Position numbers and translations under genes: made by a program
Shown here: positions 1 through 10,274 of the stretch, one piece after another
How the letters are laid out: every line of letters starts with the position of its first letter
Numbering within the stretch: position 1 is the first letter of the stretch
Notes under the pieces: generated by a model
Database searches by the model: none
What the model was told of the DNA's origin: nothing
Seen by the model: the letters and a program-made list of their open reading frames with translations, nothing else
Assembly: GCA_036873135.1 (NCBI GenBank)
Contig: JAPTYO010000002.1
Span: forward strand, 45,313,452 to 45,377,451
Length of the DNA: 64,000 nt
From: Clarkia xantiana subsp. parviflora
Lineage: Eukaryota; Streptophyta; Magnoliopsida; Myrtales; Onagraceae
Direction: 5' to 3'

Positions 1-479
1 GATCAAATTTAATTAGATAATTTGTGTATGTATGTTGAACGTATATTAGATTGTGTATGGAATTAATCATGTTTGATAGTTTTAGCATTTTAGATTTCGT
101 TTTAATTAGGAGTTATAGATTAATTAGTTTTTACACTTAGGTTTATATTTGATAATATCTTTGTGTATAATAAAAAATTAATTAAATCTCGACATTGTTG
201 GATTAATCTGATGTAATGTGTATTTAAAGAATAAAATCGGCAAATTAAGTGAATTGAGTACCGAAAGGGCATAATTAAGAATTATTATTTTTAATTTGTA
301 ATAGAACCCCCGAATCCGAATTTCTGATCGTAGACCGATTTTATACCTAGGTGTTTAATTCGTTATTCATTTAGGAAATTTAGGATTCTAGTTAGCATAA
401 TAATTAACTAGTGGCGACTCAATTCAAAATCCACGTTTTCAAAATGTAATCGCCATAGGTCGGACTTTTAGGGTCGACA
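1..479 (+). repeat. LARD-1 5' LTR, 3' portion
   Basis: This matches the last part of the right LTR with a few substitutions and ends in the terminal CA of gggtcgaca. The first about 740 bp of the LTR lie before the window. Confidence 0.85.
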
Positions 480-482
480 ATT

Positions 483-500
483 TGGCGACTCTGCTGGGGA
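483..500 (+). promoter_or_regulatory. LARD-1 primer binding site
   Basis: The motif tggcgactctgctgggga starts three bases after the LTR. A tRNA 3' end would pair here to prime minus-strand DNA synthesis. From memory it resembles the tRNA-Arg-type PBS of Ogre/Tat elements; I could not check the tRNA. LARD-2 has the same site with two changes at 10257-10274. Confidence 0.7.
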
Positions 501-2260
501 CATTTTAGAGGGTTCGGACTCATTATATTCGCTTATTGCCATGCTTTTTGAGTTTTTTTTTTTATTGACTTCACCATTCTAATTTTGTTTTTTTGTGACA
601 GGTACATATTTTTAGAGTTAGTAACTAACGTTTTCTTTTTTGTGGCATTGTTTATATTCGCACACACACCACTTTAGCGTAATCTCCAAAACGCCTAAAA
701 CCCAGGGCGACTAGGAACCCCGGAGGTTTAGTACGGTACGACCGGAGCGGCTGGGCCGCCGGTACGGCTCGGAAAAACTCTACTCGCTTGTGAAGGTCTT
801 ATGATCCCTGTGATGGGGTGAGGAAACCACATTGTCGGGAACCTATCAGTGGAACCTACCTTGTAGAGCAAAGCCACACTTATTTTTTACCCCCCTAACA
901 TGATCTGTTTTTTTGTTGTAAATGTTATCATACGATTGTTTGTATAGTTTCTATTCTCATGCATTCATCTCATTGCATTTTTTTTAAAAAAAAAAAAAAC
1001 TCAAAAAAACAAAAAAAAACTTTTTTTTTTCTCCAGCTAATTGTTAGTCATTTAGTTGTATACATTTTCTTTTCAAACTTGCATTTCGCATGCATTGTTT
1101 TTCTTTAAAAACCTCTTACCTGAATTTTTTATTTTAAACCTGCGTTTCATACTCATTGTTTTTTTAAAAAAAATTAGGTGAGTTGTAATTTTTGTTAGCG
1201 CGTCGCGCATGTAAAAAAAACATTTTGGAAATTTTAATTCCCCTTTAGCTATTAGAGCTTCTAATTTCGAACGTGCATTCCACATGCATCATTTCAAAAA
1301 CTTTTTACCTGAATTGTTTTATTTTAAATAATGCATCCAGTATGCATTAATTAAAAAAAAAAACTTTTTAGATAAATCGTAAGCTCTCTTAGTTTTAGGG
1401 CTCTTTGTTTAAAAAACCTTTTACCTGATTTTTTTTAAAAGATGTGCATCTCATATGCATTATTTTCGGAAAAAACCTTTCAGGTAAATTGTAATTTTTC
1501 TTAGTTGTAGAACTTTCATTTTTAAGTTTGCATCTTGTATTTATTTTTTTTGTGCATCTCATATGCATTTAAAAAAAAAAAAAAACTTTTCACTTGATTA
1601 TCTTTTTTTTAATTTTGAGCAACTAGGATGCATTGATTTTTTTTCCCTCATAAAAAAAATAAAATCAGGTAACTTGTAAGTTTTCTCAACTGTACAACTT
1701 TCACCTCATGTACATCTCATAGGCATTGTTTTAGGAAAAACGATTCTTTTTTTTAGATTGTAAATCTTCTCTTAGTTGTTAAGCTTTTAATTCCAAACAT
1801 GCATTGCATTTGCATTATTTTTAAAAAACTTTACTTGGATTTTTCATTTTGTACATTCCATATGTATCATTCAGGTAAACTGGTTGTAAGTTGTAAACTT
1901 CCTTAACAGTTGAACTTTAACTTTCGAGCATGCATGAGCATTTAAAAAAATCAAAGTGTCATTCGTTTTTATCCAAGGTGTATTGCACTTTTTCGGCTAG
2001 ATCGTCTCAACATTCACGTGAGTTAGCATTTAAAAAAAGGAGATCTGATTCTATTTTTTGAGAAAATAGTTTAAATGTTTAGTTGAGTGTGACTATTCAA
2101 GCTTAAACGAAGGACGAGAAAATCCTTTGGAAAAAACTTCATTTTGAACATCTATCGTGCGTTCGAGCCAGATAGTGCACTCAGCGAACTCATTAAACTC
2201 CAAGCTAGTGCAAAACACCTTAGATCATAAATTTTGACTCTTTCTGAAATGTAATCAAAA
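501..2260 (+). repeat. LARD-1 AT-rich leader with alternating inverted motifs
   Basis: This is non-coding. After a short conserved GC-richer block (about 690-890) the sequence becomes T/A-rich. Degenerate units of roughly 60-110 bp each carry an ATGCAT or CATATGCAT core. Copies of ttACCTGAa (for example 1116-1124, near 1305 and 1421) alternate with their reverse complement AGGTAA followed by ttgtaa (near 1479, 1666 and 1872), so neighbouring units can pair. LARD-2 has the same layout at 10275-11984. No open frame of interest is present. Confidence 0.6.
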
Positions 2261-3450
2261 TTATGAAATGAATGACATTAGAAGTTTTCCGAAAAATCAC
2301 GCATGACTCATTTGATTCTTTATACTAACTTTCGTGTCTGGTCTTTTCAGGTACCCTTGGTTAGGTATCCCGCACATACAAGTGGTGTCGGCCAAATGGG
2401 GCAACATAAAAAGAGCGTGCAGTCATCCAGTTGCACGAAGAACAAATGGCGCACTCGGAATATCCGACGCTTAGGTATGATAAATTGTACTTAATTTTTT
2501 CCCTGAGATTTGCGTGTCCCTACTCTTTTTTGCAGATCAGACGACCACTTCGACGAGGTCGCAACCACGTGGAATGTGACTGCTCCAAAGAACTTATATG
2601 TCAAAATTTCACCTACCATGTGTGGAATTCATACGTATCCCCGAACCAAGCCGTACATCTGTTTTACGGCGAGGTTAAACCAGTCAGCAGTAACCAAGGG
2701 GCATTTCCCATTAAGATAGAACATGTCCGAATATGAAAAATATCAAGAGATCATCAAGGGTCCTCAGAAGATTCAATGTGCCGATCAATGATCATTTGAG
2801 ATGTCAAGCAACTGAAACATTATTGTCGGTGCCTTCCATCAGAGGTCCAGGGGCATTTACTTTCCGGCAGGTGTTCATATACAAGTTGTGTTTTCTAGAT
2901 GGAGCGGGAAAATCAGGACATGCAGCAGGTCCAGTCGCGTAGCAAGCGCATTTCCTACTAGAAAAATCCAACACCCAGGTAAGAAAAGTTGTGATCATTG
3001 TTATCCCCGGAATTTGAGTTTTTCCTTAAACATTGTGCAGTTTGGGTAATCATCCAAATCAAAGCCCCTGAAGAGCACATCTCGTTCGCGGCCCTTTGCT
3101 CGCCGCAAATTATCCCAGATACCTCGGACGATATCTATGCATTTACCATTTGCGGACTACTGTACACCATCCATGTGTGTTCATTAACCAGGTCATTCAT
3201 CCTGCATGCGACGAGCCTAACCCGGTAGGTGCTAGCCATGGGGCATCCCCAGACGAGATTGAGCAATAACCGGGGCACTTGAGAAGCCGAGATTAGAAAT
3301 CACTGTCTACGTCATCCATTGGTTGTGAGGTCCATCCAGGGCGTCGACACGACCGACGTTTAGACTCAATTAACTAAGTCGTTCTCTAGAAGGTTTTTTT
3401 CAATCTGCCACTAGGGGGCTTGTACATAATTGTTGTTGATTAATTTTCGT
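2261..3450 (+). other. LARD-1 conserved non-coding block
   Basis: This segment is about 1.2 kb and is collinear with LARD-2 20270-21300. Both strands are full of stops and the short open frames are not shared between copies. Several splice-like strings occur, such as ttttcag followed by gtacc near 2347 and tttttgcag near 2534. They may be relics of a spliced or coding ancestor. Function unknown. Confidence 0.45.
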
Positions 3451-3550
3451 TAAAATTTCGTTTTCAAAAAAAAAAAAGCAAAAAAGCAAAAAAAAAAAAA
3501 AAAAAGCAAGCAAAAAAAAAAAAAAGCAAAAGAAAAAAACTTTTTTTTTT
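3451..3550 (+). repeat. A-rich and T-rich low-complexity tract
   Basis: Runs of A broken by agca are followed by a T-run. This separates the non-coding block from the hairpin array, and LARD-2 has a shorter version at about 21,310-21,350. Confidence 0.7.
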
Positions 3551-4236
3551 AGGGTCACAGCCGCCCTTTAATTGGCTACCGATAAAATTAAAGAGAGTGC
3601 TCATGCATATTTTGTGAGAGCAGTCAATAAAAATGTCACAGTTGTCCCTAAATCAACTACAAATAAAAAGGGCCTCAGTCGTCCCTAAAACGACTATAAA
3701 GAAAGGGCCACAGCCACCCTTCAAATGGCTACAGATAAAGAGCGCTCCTGCAACGTCAAGAGCGGGAAATAGGTGAAAAGGCCATAGCCACCCTCTAAAC
3801 GGCTACAAATAAAAGAGTGACCCCGCGAACCCTGTGAGGACAAGAGAATAAAAAGGGCCACAGCCACCCTTAAAAAAAATGGCTACACAAAAAGAGTGAT
3901 CCCGCGAAGCCGGTGAGGGCGGGACAGTAAAAGAAAGGGTCACAGCTGTCCCTCAAACGGCTACAGTCAAAAGAGCAATCTCGAAACATCGATGGCGGAT
4001 ATTAAGTGAAAGGGCCACAACCACCCTCAAAATGGTTACATACAAAGAGTGTTTCCCGGATCAGAGACGAGGAATGAAGGGCCACAGCCACCCTCCAAAT
4101 GGCTACAATCAAAAATCTCCCGCAACATCGAAGACGGTGAGAAAAGGGTCACAGTCACCCACCAAAGGGCTACAAATACTCCCGCATCGAGGCGGAAAAT
4201 AAAGTACGGGTCACAGCCACCGTTTAATCGGCTACC
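3551..4236 (+). repeat. LARD-1 stem-loop array (11 units)
   Basis: Eleven units begin with a core of the form ggGYCACAG. Each core can fold as a 5-bp stem closing a loop that is nearly always 9 nt of type yCCTnnAAn. The stems differ but stay paired: AGTTG/CAACT (3640-3658), AGTCG/CGACT (3677-3695), AGCCA/TGGCT (3712-3730 and 4086-4104), AGCTG/CGGCT (3944-3962) and AACCA/TGGTT (4019-4037). Many units hold a second stem between the cores, such as TGCTC/GAGCA (3598-3622), TCCTGC/GCGGGA (3746-3767) and TCCCGC/GCGGGA (3900-3924). Two or three units have mismatches. No protein is encoded. The role is unknown; RNA packaging or stability is only a guess. Confidence 0.75.
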
Positions 4237-4305
4237 AAATAAAGAGTGCTTCCGCTAGGTTGAAAACCCGAAAGGGCGGCCTAGGTAAAATCAGGAAATG
4301 AGAGG

Positions 4306-4396
4306 CATGGTTGCAAGTTCAGAAATTGCAATCATGGCAAAAGGAGAGAAAATAAAAAACTGAGGGGCACGGTCGAAAATCTCTCAATCAGCCGTG
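4306..4396 (+). other. LARD-1 paired hairpins after the array
   Basis: The first hairpin is CATGGTTGCAA (4306-4316) with TTGCAATCATG (4326-4336), 11 bp with one G-T pair. The second is CACGG (4368-4372) with CCGTG (4392-4396). LARD-2 has both, perfectly paired and longer in the second case, and changes CACGG/CCGTG to CACAG/CTGTG. Confidence 0.6.
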
Positions 4397-4400
4397 GCAA

Positions 4401-4425
4401 AAGGAGAGAAAAAAGAGAAATTCTC

Positions 4426-4458
<33 letters not shown>

Positions 4459-4675
4459 GAGAAAAGAAAAAAGAAAAAAGAAAAGAAAAGAGAGAAAAAA
4501 GATCCCGCTAGGTTGTCGCACAATGCACAATTTAGGCAAAAATTAGGGACAAACATTCATGCGCAAGCAGCGTCTTCCAGTGTCAACTTCACGGCAAGCG
4601 AGACGGTTACAGTCTGCTCTCACAGGTCGCATTCCAAGGATGAGTAGGACTGTTATAGTGTGTTCCTACAAGTCA
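4401..4675 (+). repeat. Purine-rich low-complexity spacer
   Basis: An A-run and gagaaaa repeats (about 4420-4500) are followed by unique sequence. No gene is seen. The purine bias creates a false Phe/Ser-rich open frame on -. Confidence 0.6.
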
Positions 4676-5385
4676 CGCCAATAGAGGCACTTCTCCAACA
4701 GACGCCACTAGAGGCTCTTCTCCGACATACGCCGCTAGAGGCATCGCCAAAGGGTCTCCGGTACGGTCTGACGTAGAGGTCTTCCGCCACCAGAGATATC
4801 ACCAGAGGTTTTCCGGTACGGTCTGACGTAGAGGTCTTCCGTTACCACTCGCCACTAGAGGCATCACCAAAGGTTCTCCGGTACGGTCTGACGTAGAGGT
4901 CTTTCGCCACCAGAGATATCACCAGAGGTTTTTCGGTACGGTCTGACGTAGAGGTTTTTCCGTTACCACTCGCCACTAGAGGCGTCACCAGAGGTTGTTG
5001 GTACTGTCTGACATAGAGGTCTTCTGTTACCAATCATCACCAAAGGTTTTACTTTATTGCACGCCACTGGAGGCTTTTCCTTGTCGCTCGACACTGGAGG
5101 CAACGTCGATTAAGGCTTTACTTTACTGCATGCTACTGGAGGCTTTATCTTTCTGCACTACCAATGGAGGCACCGCCAACAGGGGCACCGCCGACGGAGG
5201 TTCTATTTTCTGCACTACCAATGGAGGCACCGCCAACAGGGGCACCGCTGACGGAGGTTCTATTTTCCTCACGCCAACGGAGGCACCGCCAACAGGGGCA
5301 CCGCCGACCGAGGCTTTTCTGCGATACCAATGGAGGCACTGTCAACAGGGGCACCGCCGACAGAAATTTAACTTTTTCGCATCGT
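4676..5385 (+). repeat. LARD-1 minisatellite region (CGCCACTAGAGGC-type)
   Basis: Units built on gccact(a/g)gaggc repeat throughout. Between about 4755 and 5040 a longer composite unit containing cggtacggtctgacgtagag occurs about five times; LARD-2 lacks it. From about 5160 to 5370 a gcaccgccaacaggggcacc unit repeats. Frames stay open through the repeats, but their content is not shared with LARD-2, so I do not call a gene. Confidence 0.75.
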
Positions 5386-5507
5386 TAATAAAGCCAAAGG
5401 CCACCTTGGAGACTTGAAGACCCGGAAGAAGATATACTTCCTAGCCAAAATTAGTGTTTACTCGTCTTTGGACAAACCCCTCGAATGCATTCTACGGGAG
5501 TCCGTCC

Positions 5508-5521
5508 AAAGAGGGGCAAGC
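5508..5521 (+). promoter_or_regulatory. LARD-1 polypurine tract
   Basis: The sequence aaagaggggcaagc lies immediately before the 3' LTR and would prime plus-strand DNA. LARD-2 has aaagaggggcaggc at the equivalent place. Confidence 0.75.
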
Positions 5522-6745
5522 TGTAAACACCTAATTTTGGTACGCGCGACACGTATATAACACGTTCAAAAATGTTATGTGTAACGCGTTTAAAAAAGGA
5601 AGTATTTAAATATGGAAGGTCATGGGGTTGCCAAAAATAGGCTCAGTTTAAATTAGGACAATACATATGCAATAAATGATGTAATAATCAGAAAATATAC
5701 AGTATATATTTATGGAAAAATTCATAAATATATATATATATATGTATAATTTTCTGATTTATTGAGTGCATATTAGAGAAAATATAGTTTTTCCTAATTT
5801 TTGGGTCTATGTTAGCTATAAATAGTCCCTAGAGTCTATGTAAAAAAGACACCACAAAAACAATAATAATACATCAGTTTTCGGAACCCGTGCAAATTTG
5901 TCATGTAGTAAAAAGTTTTTTTTTTTCCTTCTCTCTCTCTCCTGACCTTCTAGCCGACCCTCTCTGTGACCACCGGACCTTTGCCGGAGACCTCACCCAC
6001 GCCAACCAGACCGGAGCCCCACCTGGCTCCGTCCGACGCGCCCTCTCACTCCGCTCGCTTGGCCACGGTCGTCCGTCCCTATCGCCGGAGCTTCGCCCAC
6101 CACGTCGTCGTTCCGCCGTCCGCTGTATCGCCGGGAATTTGCTGTCCATCACCCTGCACAGGTAAGTCAGCTGTTCTGTTTTTTTTTTGTTCTTTATATT
6201 TATTAATATGTTATTTATATTATTATTATTATTGTTATTATATTTAATTAGGTAGTTTAGATGTAATTGATCATTTAATTAGATAATTTGTGTATGTATG
6301 TTGAACGTATATTAGATTGTGTATGGAATTAATCATGTTTGATAGTTTTAGCGTTTTAGATTTCGTTTTAATTAGGAGTTATAAATTAATTAGTTTTTAC
6401 ACTTAGGTTTATATTTGATAATATCTTTGTGTATAATAAAAAATTAATTAAATCTCGACATTGTTGGATTAATCTGATGTAATGTGTATTTAAAGAATAA
6501 AATCGGCAAATTAAGTGAATTGAGTACCGAAAGGGCATAATTAAGAATTATTATTTTTAATTTGTAATAGAACCCCTGAATCCGAATATCTGATCGTAGA
6601 CCGATTTTATACCTAGGTGTTTAATTCCTTATTCATTTAGGAAATTTATGATTCTAGTTAGCCTAATAATTAACTAGTGGCGACTCAATTCAAAATCCAC
6701 GTTTTCAAAATGTAATCGCCATAGGTCGGATTTTTAGGGTCGACA
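5522..6745 (+). repeat. LARD-1 3' LTR (1,224 bp)
   Basis: It begins tgtaaacacc and ends gtcgaca. A TATA box (tataaata, 5816-5823) precedes a pyrimidine-rich then GC-rich transcribed part (about 5930-6165) and an AT-rich tail. The GC-rich part has short open frames on both strands that are not conserved in LARD-2. The last 478 bases match the window's first 479. Confidence 0.85.
5816..5823 (+). promoter_or_regulatory. TATA box of LARD LTR
   Basis: A tataaata motif sits about 300 bp into the LTR. The same motif in LARD-2's 3' LTR (about 23,655) supports it as the U3 promoter. Confidence 0.6.
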
Positions 6746-8083
6746 CAAATATCAGGGAGACAATTACATTTTGAGAAAGAATTGCATACATCAAATATCC
6801 ATTGAAATAGAATCCGGCAAATAGTGATTCCTCAGTCATCTAAACCAATCGACCACCAGTAAACCAATGGAAGATGGCTGTGAAAGAGTTCACACTATCG
6901 TCGTCTTCTATCCCATATATCAGTCTCTTAAAATCGGTTTTAATCGCAAATTACCGGAACGGGAGTTTTAAAATAAGCATACCCGATCTTGGCTTTCCCA
7001 AGGCCCTTTTTGTTTTGGAAAATTATTCTGATGAATTCACTCATGCATACACAATTCTACAACCCATGCAAATTATCATATGCTAGTAACATTCATAGTT
7101 CATACCACATACATGCATACGTGTCATGCGTCTAATGCTCCGAGGAACTCATACTTGCATTCATAATTCTACTTACAAGTAAATTATCAAATGTAACATC
7201 ATCCTCAACATTCTAGCATACGTGTCAAACATGTAACATTCACATCAATCATACATATTTGGCGACTGGTTTTCGGTTTTAAAATAATTTTAAACATTAG
7301 AGGTTGATTTGCAATTCATGCTTATATTCAATCATGCAAGCTTCTAGACATGAATCCTAGGCATTTTCAACCATCACAGCATGTCTATTCTAATGCGCAT
7401 ATCATATATTTAACCAGGGCTCCGCCCACAACATGTAATATCCAGCTAGTTTGACTCAGTCAAGACAACAGTTCTAATCATGCATTAATATATATTGATT
7501 AATAAACAATTTCAATTCAACCCAATAATTTAACCAGTCCAAAAACACGTATCTCCGAGATCCATCCCCATAATCGAAACAAGGCATAAAGGTTAGCAAC
7601 CCTATGAGCACTGTGTAGTCCATTTCGAGGTTCAAAAACATTTGGATTTAGAACTTGACCTCCCTATTTTAATTGACTTGAATTCGGTTTAGAAAACATT
7701 GTTCGGTTCAGTCAATTTCAGTCCATTTTGGTCCGGTTCGGTCCGGTCCGAAAAATCTGGCTCAGTCCGGTCCGGTAAAAATCCGGTTCGGTCCAGTTTT
7801 AAATTTAAAATCTTGTTCGGTCTGAACTAGTCCAAGAATATAGGGTTCGGTTAGATCCACTTAATTACACCGGTTCGACCCGACCCGAATAGGTCGAACC
7901 GATTGAGAAAATCCGGTTCGATTTAATTTCGTCCCGGTTTAACATATTGGACCGGCCCAATAATTAAAATTTTAAAGGTTGGACCGAAATGTTTACTTGT
8001 GGCCCAAGTAGGGTTTTTAATCCATTAAAATTATTAAACTTAGCCACCAAGTAACATTAACTAAATAAAATAATTTCCAATAT

Positions 8084-8132
<49 letters not shown>

Positions 8133-8199
8133 CGGCAATTATATAAAACATATATATATATATTTATTGCTAAGATTCTATCTCTAAGATTAAATCAAT

Positions 8200-8283
<84 letters not shown>

Positions 8284-8856
8284 AAATCGGCATAATATAT
8301 ATTATATATTTTATTTATTGTCAATATCTTTAATAGGGATACAAATAACTGACAATATATTTTCTCAATCTTTTAGGTAATTAAATCAATAATATCATTA
8401 ACCCTATTTAAATATTTAGATATATTGATAGTTATATATTTCTACATATTTTAATGTGAATCTATCCTAATGTTCCCAATTATAGATATATTGTTATCTT
8501 AATTAAAAATTAAAATATGGTAACAATATGTATGTGCCGAAATTTACCCCTTTTGTTCAAGAATATTAAAAATTTATCTTGTAATTTTACTCAAAAATTC
8601 GGAACTAACACAAATTAGGAACAAGTAGTCAAATTTTAAGATCAAATTTTAATAATATCTACAATCCAAAGTTTGATTTTGATAAATATCACCATTTTCT
8701 TGAAGATCATGAACATCAATTTAACCAAGAACATGAAAATTTCGGACCACCCTTGAACATAAAAATTCAAAATTTTAAATTCCCTTTTAAAATATTCAGT
8801 CCGAAAAATTTAAAACTCCAAGAACACCAATTTATCAAAATCATGAACTCCTAACA
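6746..8856 (-). other. Copia-R untranslated leader
   Basis: This is non-coding and inverted relative to 12596-14680. It contains a diverged run of (t)ccggttcggtcc repeats (7690-7960) and two long AT microsatellites. No gag is present because the LARD-1 insertion cuts the element before it. Confidence 0.7.
8085..8280. repeat. (AT)n microsatellites
   Basis: Two uninterrupted AT-dinucleotide tracts (about 8085-8130 and 8205-8281) lie in the copia-R leader. Copia-F has only short versions at the equivalent place, so they expanded after divergence. Confidence 0.9.
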
Positions 8857-8871
8857 CAGGCTCTGATACCA
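8857..8871 (-). promoter_or_regulatory. Copia-R primer binding site (initiator tRNA-Met type)
   Basis: On - it reads tggtatcagagcctg, the classical plant copia PBS complementary to initiator tRNA-Met. It lies one base from the LTR. Confidence 0.85.
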
Positions 8872-8872
8872 C

Positions 8873-9474
8873 TGTTAGATTACGGGGAGTAATCACTACG
8901 GAAACACAAAACATGGTATGTGCATGTAATCGAAATTACGCAGCGGAAGAGTTACACATACCTCAACAGTTACCATAGTCCAAGATCCTTTGTACGAGGG
9001 AGTTCTCGATCCACCGGACGGAACCCGTAGAGGTTCTTTTGAAAGAAGCCCTACGTGGTGTTAGCTCCACAGCAAAGCCTCAGATCAATTCTTGGCACGG
9101 GGACAGATCTCTGGAGAGTTTGCTCGAAAGCAATTTGACACACCTTCGGTGTTGGCAATGGTTCGGCCAAAACTAGTAGGTGTGGGAGGAGGGTTTTCTA
9201 TCTAAACACTCTTGTGAGGGAATTATGATTAACCATAGAATATTCCCTAACATCTCTTATTTATAGGAGGAGTAAAGTGGACAAAAGTCCACTTTACCCC
9301 AGCTTAATAATTCGGCCGGCCTATATATTTGGGGAGGCCCAATTTTGGGCCTCCCATGTCAATTGGGATTTGGGTCCGGCCCAATTACCCTAATGTGACA
9401 TTTACCCGAGTTCGTTAGGTAAACTATACATATTATGGGCTACCGATTACGGCGCCCATCACCATATGCTTACA
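8873..9474 (-). repeat. Copia-R 5' LTR (602 bp)
   Basis: On - it starts tgtaagcatatgg and ends aatctaaca, the same family as 11985-12579 and 19582-20179. A TATA box (tataaata on -) lies near 9240-9260. Confidence 0.85.
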
Positions 9475-9794
9475 CTCCGGCCTACCGCCGCTCGTCTGGT
9501 TGCTGTCCGCCTCGACCCCAAATCCTGACCACCACGTCGCCACTCCCAATCTCAGATCCTGATCTAACCACTGAAGCAACCACCATCCCTTGGCCATACC
9601 AAACAAGAGTTCGATCTCGCCGTCTGTTGCTGCTGCCACCGCGCCGGAGCCCGCATGTCCTCCGATGTAGCCCTGCAGTCGTTGTGTTGTTTCTCTGCCG
9701 CCGCTGTGCCATAGCCCTGCCGCCGTTGTTGTCTCCCGTTTCACTGCGAAGGAAGGGAGGTACGTATTCCTTTTCCAGTTGTTTTTTTTAACTT

Positions 9795-9837
<43 letters not shown>

Positions 9838-10253
9838 ATTATATATTAGATATGGTTTAATTTGTTTAAATCTTGTTACTTTAGACTAATTAAAACTTGA
9901 TTACTTAAATTGTTTTTATGTGAACATCCTAAGTTATGATGTGAATACATTTGACAGCGTTATTAGGTTTTTTTTATAAAATTAGTTCATAATGGGTATT
10001 ACTTAACAATAAAATTGGCAAGTTAATTGAATAGAGTACCGAAAGGGCGAGATTAATTTCATGTGTTTTAAATTCGTAAAAGAACCCCCGAATCGAATTT
10101 CTAAGATTGACTTGTATACCTAGGTGTTTAATTCGTTATTCGCTTAGGCAATTTAGGATTCTAGTTAGCCTAATAATTATCTAGTGGCGACTCTATTAAA
10201 AATGCATCGTTTTCAAAACGTAAATCGTCGTAGGTCAGATTTTAGGTCCGACA
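9475..10253 (+). repeat. LARD-2 5' LTR, 3' portion
   Basis: It ends gtccgaca and aligns with the tail of LARD-1's LTR (gagtaccgaaagggc, taggtgtttaattc and cgccatagg-like blocks). The GC-rich part at 9475-9760 replaces the analogous LARD-1 segment and is strongly diverged. Short overlapping open frames there are unconvincing as genes. Confidence 0.75.
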
Positions 10254-10256
10254 ATC

Positions 10257-10274
10257 TGGCGGCTCTGCTAGGGA
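10257..10274 (+). promoter_or_regulatory. LARD-2 primer binding site
   Basis: The motif tggcggctctgctaggga lies three bases after the LTR and differs from the LARD-1 PBS at two positions. Confidence 0.65.

Larger units (their letters stand above)
1..6745 (+). mobile_element. LARD-1: large non-autonomous LTR retrotransposon (5' end outside window)
   Basis: The first 479 bases recur near-identically at about 6268-6745, which fixes two direct LTRs. A PBS follows the left LTR and a PPT precedes the right one, so this is an LTR element read on +. Its roughly 5-kb interior has no gag, protease, RT or integrase in any frame, only repeat arrays and AT-rich sequence. That fits the LARD class, which is mobilised in trans by an autonomous partner. 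A second copy, LARD-2, with the same module order lies in this window. The 3' LTR ends inside the leader of a reverse copia element, so LARD-1 inserted into that copia. The matching TSD (caaat expected, 6746-6750) lies outside the window and cannot be checked. Confidence 0.85.
6746..9474 (-). mobile_element. Copia-R: 5' part of a Ty1/copia element, reverse orientation
   Basis: Read on -, this is a complete LTR (9474 to 8873), a Met-initiator-type PBS, and about 2.1 kb of leader matching copia-F 12580-14680. It stops exactly where LARD-1's LTR begins, inside the leader just before the gag start. The rest of copia-R therefore lies beyond LARD-1, outside the window. It begins at 9474 next to LARD-2 LTR sequence, so it inserted into LARD-2's 5' LTR. 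Confidence 0.85.

Noticed and set aside
5890..6247. Short frames in the GC-rich part of LARD LTRs
   Set aside because: They overlap on both strands and are not conserved between LARD-1 and LARD-2.
7690..7960. ccggttcggtcc repeats as a regulatory array
   Set aside because: Degenerate, no regular period, no paired structure, and similar strings occur by composition in the MITE.
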